In this document: positions 1 to 9,560 of the stretch, one piece after another
Numbering within the stretch: position 1 is the first letter of the stretch
How the letters are laid out: each line of letters starts with the position of its first letter
Origin: Diatrype stigma
Lineage: Eukaryota > Ascomycota > Sordariomycetes > Xylariales > Diatrypaceae
NCBI GenBank assembly: GCA_022225965.2
Contig: JAKJXP020000200.1
Coordinates: forward strand, 1-27,866
Direction: 5' to 3'
Length of the DNA stretch: 27,866 nt
The notes under the pieces: model-generated
Database searches by the model: none
Seen by the model: the letters and a program-made list of their open reading frames with translations, nothing else
What the model was told of the DNA's origin: nothing
Translations under genes and position numbers: made by a program

Positions 1-30
1 GGGGGGGTGGGGCTGGGGCGTCGGGGGCGG
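1..30 (+). other. G-rich tract with G-quadruplex potential
   Basis: Runs of seven, four, four and five G separated by short spacers meet the usual G-quadruplex pattern on this strand. The same motif is present as its C-rich complement at about 19378-19412, so it belongs to the GC-rich element. The window begins inside it. Confidence 0.6.
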
Positions 31-497
31 AATCGACGCATTGTTGTTGCCACATGGATGACTGGTGGCGGGAGGGGTTTTGGGTACCGCTGGCTGGGGG
101 GGCTGTCAGTCGGCGGCGGGTCGTCGAATAGTGGGCGGTCCGGCGAATGGTTGCGTGGCAGGAGGGGCTGCCAAAGGGACGTCGAATGGAAGGAAGGGGA
201 CGTTAGGTCTGCGGAGGGGCAGGGGACGTCGGTAGTCGGTACCAGCGGCTTGGCGGCATATCGGCTATTGGTTGGCGCAAGTCGGTAAGTCGGAAGTCGG
301 TAGCGGATGGCAGAAATTGCCGGGTTTGTTGCCATTGGCTGGCGGCATCGGGCCAAAGGGTCCGCTCGGTTTGCGTCGCATATACGCGGCTTAGCAGCTG
401 CGTACTTCGACAAGCCAGGTCGTTACTTACCGCAGCAATTGCTGGGCTAGGCAGATTTAGTTAAGGTGCGAACAATTTAACCACTTATTCAGGTGGA
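1..497 (-). mobile_element. GCE-1: partial GC-rich SINE-like element
   Basis: Read on the minus strand this is the GC-rich head of the element that is complete at 18907-19576. The two match over nearly the whole stretch, with scattered substitutions and small indels. Its 5' end is near 497, where GGTGG (reverse of CCACC) gives way to LINE-A ORF1 sequence. Its 3' half, with the LINE-like tail, is cut off by the window start inside a G-rich run. Open frames inside it, such as 7-288 on the plus strand, are not kept in the other copy because of indels, so I regard it as non-coding. The 130 or so bases next to LINE-A carry an excess of G-to-A and C-to-T differences from GCE-2. The name GCE is mine. 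Confidence 0.8.
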
Positions 498-3400
498 AAT
501 ATTAAGTATGCCTTGGCTTTTACGACGGCCGATATTGCAATAACGATCTGCGATATTAATAATATAACAAAAAATATAAGGTATATAAAGCTATTTATTA
601 AAAAGGAATTTGCGAAAATGAAATTAAATGTTTTAATTATTACGGTCCTTATAAATACGACTTATTAATATGTTCGATTCGATTAATAAAGAAGGATAAT
701 AAAATCGTTCGGCTAATTAAATAATAATTCGCCGAAATTAAGCAATTAAGGAAATAATAATATAACAAAGTATTACGAAAAAAAAGAAAAGCCCAATAAC
801 CGATTTAACCTTAATTTTAATTTCAACTTTAAATTTAGGCCCCGATTTAAGTATACGAAGAAAAAAAAGACGAAAAAAACGACCCCATGGAATTTCCCAT
901 TCCGACAGGCCCCAAAACCCCTAAGAGACTAAGGCTGCCGCCGCTATTCCCGCCGGCGGCGCCAATAGCACGACGGACATTACCTTAACCCTTTATTTCC
1001 GTTCCTATTATCGCTATCGTTATTGCCGTCGCTATTACGGCTATAACAATTAAAAGCGACAAAAGGAACAATAAAAATACTTATATTAACGACGCTAAAA
1101 AAAGGAAATAATCTTCCGTATAATAACGACGGAAAAAAAAAGTACCCCATATCAGCGGGCCCTTTTATTTTAAACGTTATTTAAGTAGCAAACGAATGCC
1201 AAATCCAATTCCGTAAAGCCATCGTTAAAAGCGACTTAGCGGCTGGCGATAATATCGACGAGCTAGTAAATATCCCCCGCTTATGTAAAATGATTGCCCT
1301 TAAAGAATCCGATTCCTATAATTAGAAGACCGACGAAAAGAAAAAGGCGCAATACGTTTAAAAAAACAAACTTTTACGATCGATAGAAATAACGAAACGA
1401 TTTTAGTTTTTTTATAACAGCATTGCCCGATTTTTTAAATAGCTATTTATAATACAAATTAATACCCGCAAAAAAGAAAAAAAGGATACCATATCCGACA
1501 TAGCGCTTAAAACGGCGGACGATATAAAAACAAACGTCGTATTAATATAAAAGCCGTAAATTATAATATCTTACGGCAAACGATAAACCAAAATCCATTT
1601 CCGATACGATAGATTTTCGCTGGTAAAAAATTAAATAAAATATTTTAAGGTTTTTACGTACGTCCGGAAACCTTTAATTTAATTTTAATACTACGCAGTT
1701 GCGTCTTTTTATTATTAAAAACGTAATAATAATATAAATTAACGACGTTATTATCGGAAACGTTTATTTAAACGGTAACGTATTACATGCGTTATTTACG
1801 GAATTAAAATAATAAAAGCCGGATTTCCGAAAAATAATAATAAATAATTTTAATGCGATATATTAAATATAACAACCGCAATAACGTAAATAACATAACG
1901 GACCGAAATAAAAAGTCGTAAATTGGTTTAAAAGCTAGGACTTATAAGTTCTTAATAAAAACGAATTTATATATTACTTAAATAATACCATTAATTTTAT
2001 GGCTTTTAATATACCTAAAAGTTCCGTACGGATTAATAGCAACATATATATTAATTCCGATTATTATATATTAATCGATAAAATTTTAATAAAGAAACCC
2101 GTTAAAAATTTTAAGCCTAAACTTATTTTCTTATTAAACGCAGCATTAAAGTTTTTTTAATTTATTTATATTTATTAAACAAAATAATTAGCTGTATTTA
2201 TATTAATTTAAAAATGCGGAAATTTAACTTATCGCCTTTTGGATATAGTTAATTAAGCGATAAAAGCATTAGGAAAGTCCAAATATAACCGCGAACGGAA
2301 TGCGTCCTAATAAATCGAAAGATACGACGAAATTACCAAAAAATGCAACAGTCGGCAATTACTTTATATAACGGAATTCCGAATCCGGATACGGCGAAAA
2401 AATACAAGTTCATTATTTGGCGAATAAAAAAGTAATACTAAAAGCGGCAGCTAATTAATGCTATTTTAAATAAATTCATTTATATTATAATAAAATGGCA
2501 CAAACTTAAGGATAATTTTCGAGCCTTATCGATAATAAACGGTAACCGCATAATAACGAATACGAAAGAAAAAATCCATTATTTCCGATATAAAGTCCTT
2601 ATTTTTTAAGCGAACGGCGAAAACATCGAAAATCCGTAACGCCCGCTTAAGCCTTACGATTTCGATTTCTTTGCGTCGGACCTTTTTGCATTTGTATATA
2701 TATACGAACCAATTTCATAAACTTAATTAATAATAATAACAAAAGCAAAAAACGTTTATATTAAAACCCTTAATACAGTACCGGAAAAAAACGGGCGAAT
2801 AGCTATATTGCTTTAATATGCATAACCGGCTATTAAAAATACGGTTCGTACGTTTTACGAAAAATGCCTGCGTTATAAATATTACTTAACGCCTTTTCGA
2901 ATTGCTAAAGTCGTTATGTTCTTAAAAATAAGCAAATCCGATTTTACGGCTATAAAATCCTGGCGTTTTATTTTCCTTTTTTCCTGCTTTAGCAAAAGCC
3001 TAAAACGGTTAATTGCTAAACGCATATCGATAATAGCTATACGTAAAAATATTATTAATACCCAGTAATTTGGCGCTTTGCCTAAAAAAACTCGGCATTA
3101 AACCTGGCTTTTTACGTTATATATAATATAAAAACAACCTTTTTCCAAAACAAAATCGCATCGTTTTTAATTTTAAATATTACTGGTACCTTTAATACGG
3201 TATTACGTAATAAATTAATACTTAAATTGCGACAATAAAAATGGAATTATTTGTTAATTAAATGAATTAATCTTTTTATAACTAATCGCTTTATATCCAT
3301 TCGAATAAAAAACGTTATTATAAACCTTGGCTTATTATTTTATAGCGTTTCTTAAGGCTTTCTAATATTTTTAATACTATTTATATTATATACGGAATTC

Positions 3401-3755
3401 CTTTTTCGGAAAGGTGCCTTATTAATTCGCTTTAGATATACTAACGACGTAACAATATTACGTATAAACAAAACTATAGTCGAAATTTTCGCCTTACTTG
3501 TAACCGATATTTTAAATACCCGTAATTTAAAACGAAAAAACGCCTTTATTTTCGACCCAGCCAAAAGCGACTTGAAACATTTTTATAAAGGCCGAACTTT
3601 CGTAAATAATCCGATTATCGCGGAAAGTTTTAAAATATATCCATTTAAAAAGGCGATTAAATAGCTAATAAAAATTCGACTTTAAGCTAAGCTTTAAAAA
3701 ATACGCATTTTAATTGGCCGCTAAAGCTTTATACGTTGCCAATTATATTCGCTAT
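498..3755 (+). mobile_element. LINE-A, left part (ORF1 end, endonuclease, RT), RIP-dead
   Basis: This is a Tad1-type LINE whose upstream part lies beyond GCE-1. In order it holds the end of ORF1 with a decayed CCHC knuckle at about 629-676 (Cys and His codons changed to Tyr), a Gln-rich stretch full of TAA and TAG at about 780-850, the APE endonuclease at about 1435-2160, and RT up to 3755. RT motif C reads Y-T-N-D at 3437-3448 in place of YADD, explained by G-to-A changes, and the preceding Gly is Arg. Stops fall at expected Gln and Trp codons. At least one frame change lies in an A run near 1130. The copy is split at 3755 by LINE-I and continues at 4905. Confidence 0.88.
3741..3755 (+). repeat. 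Target-site duplication of LINE-I, left copy
   Basis: AATTATATTCGCTAT is repeated exactly at 4890-4904. The two copies bracket LINE-I. It lies in the RT codons that read Ala-Asn-His-Ile-Arg-Tyr in relatives, with His already changed to Tyr in both copies. Confidence 0.9.
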
Positions 3756-4889
3756 AGGGTCGACCGTATAGGCTGGGGCTTCGTCGCCTACCAAGGCGGC
3801 CAGCGCATCCACGCCTTTCATGGGCTACTGTTCAACACAAAAGTCTTCGACGAAAAGGTCGTCGCCGCCCGACAAGTAGCCCAATAAACAAAAAACAACT
3901 GGTATAACCTAAATACCCTTTCTTTAGGCATATATTTTTATATCGATAATACCGCAGTTATCCGGTACCTTATGGGCAACCTTTCGGACAACTTTTAAAG
4001 CGATTTCCTTTAGCTTTACGAAACTATCGCATGCATTCGTCCTAAAGCCTTTTTTATTTAATGGGTTCCTAAACATATCGATATCGAAGGAAACGAAGCA
4101 ACAAACGCCCAAACCAAGCTTAGGGCTGATTTCCTTATTAATTACGTATCCGACGACGACCCTTCCCAAGCCATAACCCTTATATATTTCCGACGCATCA
4201 ATAAAAGGAAACGTTTATTTGTTTTCTCGACCTAATAATTACGTAACATTTCCCTTTTATATATACGCTAAAAACTCGAAGCAGGCAAGCCCTTTAAAAA
4301 GCTTATTTTCGCCCAACCGATATTTTACCGACTTTTCGCTAAGCGCTTTGGCCTTAAAAACTTTGCCCCGTATTATTAACGATTTAATTACCTTAAAATA
4401 AATTATTATTACAGGTACGGAAAAAAGAAATTACAGGCCATATTATATAATGCAACCTATTTTAAGGCGCCTTTAGGATATTAAGCATTCGCCGAAAGCG
4501 CAAAGCGAAAGAACCTTTTGGCCACGATGGCCATAAAAACTTCGTCGCCTTCTTCGAAAAGGCATATCCATACTAATAAATAATACGAAACAACGACACG
4601 CTAGGCTTAACCCAAAAAGGCAGAACGATAAGGCCCTAAAAAGAAATATAACCGGCCAATAAAAAATAAAAACCCTTTCCTAGTTATGTTTTCCTAATAT
4701 CCTGTTAATACGCTCGCGCTTTGTTTCGGATACGCCCTTAATACTCCAGCCGTTCCATATACTATACAATATCGGACCATGTAATTAGCTTAATTCTCCG
4801 TAGCTATATTTAGCACTTCTTACGGGAATTAAAGGATTAAATAGGTAGACAGGTCCATCCGGATGTAAAAATACATTATTATTATCATT
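3756..4889 (+). mobile_element. LINE-I: 5'-truncated LINE inserted into LINE-A
   Basis: This 1134-bp copy begins inside the RNase H domain, just after the first catalytic region, and runs through the ORF2 C-terminus and 3' UTR to an ATTATTATTATCATT tail. Flanking 15-bp exact duplications prove a target-primed insertion, and 5' truncation is normal for LINEs. The first about 130 bases (3756-3885) are much less RIPped than the rest: they read as clean RNase H protein with V-D-R-I-G-W-G-F and keep Gln codons as CAA and CAG. Later parts carry more stops, including the IDNTA block near 3943 and the decayed zinc-finger region near 4400-4470. The 3' UTR (about 4690-4889) has the family's CTCCAGCCGT block and a stem-loop. 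A 60-codon open frame at 4219-4401 lies within it but is not a gene. Confidence 0.9.
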
Positions 4890-4904
4890 AATTATATTCG
4901 CTAT
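4890..4904 (+). repeat. Target-site duplication of LINE-I, right copy
   Basis: This is an exact second copy of the 15-bp sequence at 3741-3755, directly after the LINE-I tail. After it the LINE-A RT frame continues as Phe-Asn-Lys, as in LINE-F. Confidence 0.9.
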
Positions 4905-6350
4905 TTTAATAAAATAATAAAGAAATCGCCGCCGAATAAAACCGTAATAACAATTAAGGCTTATATAATATTAATAGCTACCTTTAATGCAAAGGCTTAA
5001 TATTTAAGAAAAAAGCGACCAACAGTTAAAAACGGGGATTTTCGTCGATAAACGTTTTAAGGTACCTCGTAATTTCCAATAAACCACTTAAAATTGCCGC
5101 TAAAATAATTCTCCTTATTTAATGCATTATTAACATTCCGATTTTGTATCGAAAATTAAACATTCCTTTTGCGAAACTAATATACGAACAAATACGAAAA
5201 CGATACGTAATTCGTTTCTGCAACTTAAATCCGACTTATTCGGTCGTTTAGCGTATTAATTAATTGAAAAAGAATTATGCAGCTGCAACTAGCATTAAAC
5301 CTAATAGCAAATTATTTCCGTTCCTTATTGCTAAATGAGAAATGGCTAAATAAGCCATTATTTGTTTTGGCCGATAAAAAAAAACTCCATAAAAGGTAAT
5401 TCGAATGCGTTTTGTTTTCGAGATTTAATTATTTACTTTAATAGCTTTAACATTAACCGAATTAGTTGGGGCTTTATTGCTTATTAAGGTAGCAAACGCC
5501 TATATATAGCTAATGAATTACTTTTAAACGCAAAAACTTTCGACGGCGAAATAATAGCCGCGCATAAAGCGGTATAATGGGCAGAAAATGTTTAATATAA
5601 CTTGGACCTTTTTCTAATGCCTATATTTTTATATCGATAATACGGCAATTATTCGATATATCCTTAAATATCCGTCGGATAATTCCCAATAAGACTTTCT
5701 GGAATTCCATTAGGTCGTTTTCCGAATTCGATCCTTAACCTTTTTGTTTAATGAATTCCGGAATACATTAAAATCAAATAAAACGAAGCCGTAAACGTCC
5801 AAGCCAAATTCGGCGCAAAGCGACCAGTTTTCGATAATAACAACTATACCTTCGGCATTATAATCCTTTTTTATTTTCGACGTACCAGCCGGAAAAAACG
5901 TTTATTCGTTTTTTCCGCATAGTAATTACGTAATATACCTTTATTATACCAGCAATAAGGATTCGAAACAAGCAAGTCCCTTAAAAAGCTTTTTTTTGTT
6001 TTAATAATACTGCACCGCCTTTTTGCAAAACGATCGGGCTATAAGAATTTCGTTAATTACTATAAACGCTTTAAATATTCGAACGACGTTATCGATAAAT
6101 GCCGCTATAAATGCGGTACTAATAAAAAGCCCTTATACGTTATTTCCTGCGACCTTTTTCAGAATACCCTCCGATCTTTCGGGATCCGGGCGGAACACGA
6201 AGCGGACGAACTTTTCGGCCATAATGGCCACCGAAACTTCGCAGCCTCTATCGAGAAGGTCCACCCGTATGGGCCAACGGCGAAGGAATAAAACAACAAC
6301 AACATTTCTGGACCCCGCTTTAAAGGATAGGTAATGGAATAAGCTGGCAT
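4905..6350 (+). mobile_element. LINE-A, right part (RT end, RNase H, C-terminal finger)
   Basis: This is the continuation of LINE-A after LINE-I. It covers the end of RT, RNase H from about 5433 (the first catalytic Asp appears as Asn in Y-F-N-S), the IDNTA-like block near 5634, and a C-terminal Cys/His finger at about 6100-6150 reading C-R-Y-K-C with the His changed to Tyr before S-C-D-L. The well-kept block F-G-H-N-G-H-R-N-F-A follows near 6216-6245. The family 3' UTR and tail are absent: homology stops near 6345-6365, where minus-strand LINE-E begins. The open frame at 6023-6334 is a shadow in the wrong frame. Confidence 0.85.
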
Positions 6351-7550
6351 CCGCCGATAACGGGTTTATATCGGTAGGTTTTAATAGTCGCTATAAATTT
6401 GCAATGTCGTCGCTATTCGTTTAAGAAATAAATACCGCTAATTAAAAGTAATTTATTTTTATTTACGTATTCGTAATAACCTTTTTCGTTACCGATTTTA
6501 TAACAAAAAGGACCCGAAAGTTATTTTTAAACTTATGGCAGCCTATTATTTTATAAATGTCCTTATTTATACGGATTTCCGTAATACGGCGCTTTTAGAA
6601 ATTCCTTTTCGTTTTCCGGATTACATTTTTTTGCGCTTTAACGATTTTCGAATCCGGCATTCCGGGTTTTTTTTGTATTAAAACGCATTGCCTTAATAAT
6701 AAATTCGCATTTGTCGTTTTATTATAACGCGTTTCGGCCTTTGTTATCGGAATTTCGCGACTGCTTTTATTATTCGGCCGAATGTTTCCAATATTTTACT
6801 GGCGAATGCCTTTATTTCTTCGGCGTTATTTGGAACCTTTGCCATTTCCGTCCAGAATTTCTTTATAAGCTGTATGTATTAAAGAATTACGTCGAAAGAA
6901 ATGCTTAATTTATCTTTAAATAAACGCGTAATTTTCCTTATCATTACGTATCCGATTATCGTAAAATAATCGGAATTCGTATATAAGTCGTAATTTACCG
7001 CAACATGGCTGTCGGAAATATTTAAAGCTATTAAGTCGATAGTATTTCCTTATTAATTAATTGGTTCGCTAAAATTTAAAACTTCGAAGTTTTACATTTT
7101 TAATTAATTTGTTATTTTTTATTCCGATTTGCCGTATCGATTCCGGCATTACGGCTATTAGGTTTAATATATTGCGTTAAAATTGTTTCTTATTATTTTA
7201 TTCGGTCCAGACTTTCAAGTTCTTAACATATTTAATAACTAATGAAATAAATCCGATACAAAATAAATATTAGCAATAATAATATTATTATTTTATATTA
7301 TGTATACATTTCGTATCGTAAAGGGTCAAAATTAAAACGTACTGAAATAAAAGTCCTTATAGATATAAGTAAATATTCGAAAGTATTTTTTCCAACTTTT
7401 GATAAAAAAATACGTCGTATTTCGGATATATTTTGATTTGCCTTTTTTATTCGAAATTACGATCCAAAGTTTTTATATAAAAACAACATCCGTACCTGCT
7501 TTGATTATAATGTCGAATGCCGTATTATGTATTAATCCTTTTTTGCCGTT
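6351..7550 (-). mobile_element. LINE-E: minus-strand LINE fragment (endonuclease to start of RT)
   Basis: On the minus strand, from 7550 downwards, this reads as the N-terminus of the APE endonuclease: a T-A-F-D-I-I-I-K-A block, then D-V-V-F-I followed by a stop where Gln is expected. It continues with N-N-F-N-A-I for the GDFNAI motif, T-I-D-L-I-A-F-N-I and N-S-D-Y for SDH, then the linker into RT. It is more diverged from A, C, F and G than they are from each other, and it keeps more CpA and TpG, so it may be another subfamily with milder RIP. Both ends are cut: at 7550 by the LINE-F insertion, and near 6350 by an abrupt join to LINE-A without a tail. Plus-strand open frames here (6711-6908, 7399-7653) are shadows. 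Confidence 0.72.
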
Positions 7551-7676
7551 ATCCTTTTATAACTCTTTTTTCTTATCCCTATACTTTGCCAAGATTCGTT
7601 TTCGTACAGTTCTCCTATACATCGTGAGCTTCAAAACTTATCCGTGCCTTTAGATCAGGCACTTCTTTTTTAAAGG

Positions 7677-9560
7677 ATGGCTGATGCCCTTCCTTCCTTC
7701 CGTATCAACACGATACCACTATTATTACCACTACTTTCCCTAAACGCGGGTTCCAAAAGACCTACTTCCATTATATTAGTAAACCTATTTACGACAACGA
7801 ACATTTAGCCCAAAGCCATTTTTTTTAACTTGAAAAAAACGATTACGGGTAACTATAAACTTACCGCCCCAAAAAGGCAAAAGTTGGAAGAAACGAAAGA
7901 AATGGCCCTAAAACAGCCTCTAGGGGCCCCCAAGAATCCTCCAGCCAATTCCATCCTAGCCGCGGTTAAGACTATTCGTAAGGAAAAAGAAATGAACACC
8001 CGAACCAAATTTGAAGTGCTTACGGTTTTTTCTTCATTTCTCGACATAGCCCTAAAGGGCTTTCGGCAACCAATATATTTTCGCTAATCCAAAATAGCCC
8101 ATTATTAAATTAAATAGCTTATTATGCAATTGGCGAATATAAAAAATCCGGAAAAGCTCCGTTTTTTAATCGGAATATTCCAGCCAAATAAAAAAGGCTT
8201 TATACGTTTAAGGCATGCCTTATTACCCATTCCCCCGGAAGATTTAATCGACTTGGTTGCAAATAAGTTTTATAATTCCTTTTTTCTTATTATTACATTA
8301 AGACGCAGCAATAAGAATATAACGCCATTAATTAATACGCATATAAATTTTGCTATTAATATAACCATATCTGCCTTTTTTTATTAAAGGACTTTCTTTT
8401 TTTTAATTATATGCAGCCGCTATTAAGCCTAAAAATAAAGAAACCAAAAATTGGATTAACGTTACGCGGAAATCCAAAAAAACAAAAGGTAACGCCTAAT
8501 CTTTTAATCCTTTAGCAAACAAAATGGATAACCGCTTTTTTATCCGACTAAAGCCCATATACGAATGGAATACGTTTGGTTTTATTAACGTCCGCGCCAA
8601 CGTAATGAATCTTTTTAAATTAAACTTACAAAAAATTATCGATACCCAAAAGATTAGAACTAAATAAGCCTTTCGCCTACGAAACAACGCAATTCGGCAA
8701 TACATTCTGAAATAAACGGTAACTATAACAAGCTTCGTAATCGAAAAGGCAAAAAACTAATATATATACATTTTTATTAAGGTTCCAAAGATCCTTTATA
8801 TAAAAACGGAACCAAAACTTATTAACGAAATCATCAAAGCGAAAGTAATAACGCAAACGGAAATTTAGCCCATTTCATTTTACCGTTCCAAACGATAAGT
8901 TCTAAGCGCCCTTATTTAGGAATGAATAACGGCATTTCTATAAACAATCAAACGCTTTAGGATTTTTGGCTTTAATTAGGGCAAATTAATTATACGAACC
9001 CCCAAAATTATCCAGTACCAAAAATACCTAAATTTCCATAACGGCCGGTACTACAAAAATAACCCGCATTATAAAACATGCAATAAAAAATATAAAATAT
9101 ACCCAACAATTAAGGTTCCGGAAATTTGCAATAACGAGGTAAAATGCTTTAATTATTACGGTCCTTATGTTTTCGATTTATTGGCATGCTTTGTCCGCTT
9201 AATTAAAAAGGACGGAAAAATAATACGCCCCATTAAAAATAATTCGCCAATATCCAATAATTAGGCGAATAATAATATTGCGCCGTATAAAGGGAAAAAA
9301 AAAAGGCCAAGGCTAATACTTAATTCTTTTAATTTAATAGCAATACTAATAATAACGATACTGCCTTTTATTTCAGCAAAAACGAGAAAATGGGATCCCT
9401 TATTCCGGCTTTTCGGGCCACGACTTAAAGGCAACGCAAAGCGTAATAATAATAATAAACATTGCAGCAGCAATAATAGCCGTAGCCGTAACCGTAATAA
9501 TAGCAGCAACAGCAATAGCAATAATAACAGTAGTAGCAATAATAATTACCGCCTTTTATA
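7677..9560 (+). pseudogene. LINE-F ORF1 (Gag) relic
   Basis: ORF1 of Tad-type LINEs encodes an RNA-binding Gag that packages the element's transcript. Here it starts at ATG 7677 with M-A-D-A, aligned with M-S-D-T in LINE-C. Two remaining open blocks, 7830-8087 and 8124-8387, are in-frame relics: they align with the same ORF1 regions of LINE-C (for example the N-T-R-T-K-F-E block and the P-P-E-D-L-I-D-L-V block). After that come many stops, the mutated CCHC knuckle near 9143, and a low-complexity tail encoded by GCA/GTA/ATA repeats. The 3' limit is uncertain because A-run indels shift the frame in these copies. It is non-functional. Confidence 0.7.
9428..9550 (+). repeat. Degenerate trinucleotide tract in LINE-F ORF1
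   Basis: AAT, GCA and GTA triplets dominate. In the ORF1 frame they read as an Ala/Ile/Val/Thr-rich linker. The equivalent place in LINE-C (14282-14334) and LINE-G (about 22366-22425) is also low complexity, so it is an element feature and not a random microsatellite. The poly-Leu open frame on the minus strand (9261-9539) is only its reverse reading. Confidence 0.6.

Noticed and set aside
3741..4904. 570-bp deletion in the RT of LINE-A
   Set aside because: The missing RT sequence is found intact from 4905 onward; the gap is caused by the LINE-I insertion with its 15-bp duplications.
6023..6334. 103-codon open frame as a gene
   Set aside because: It is out of frame with the ORF2 relic of LINE-A, whose frame gives the conserved F-G-H-N-G-H-R-N-F block at the same place.
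9261..9539. Poly-leucine protein on the minus strand
   Set aside because: It is the reverse reading of the trinucleotide tract in LINE-F ORF1, with no independent support.
9428..9550. CRISPR or satellite array
   Set aside because: The repeats are degenerate triplets in a coding linker, with no spacers and no regular longer unit.
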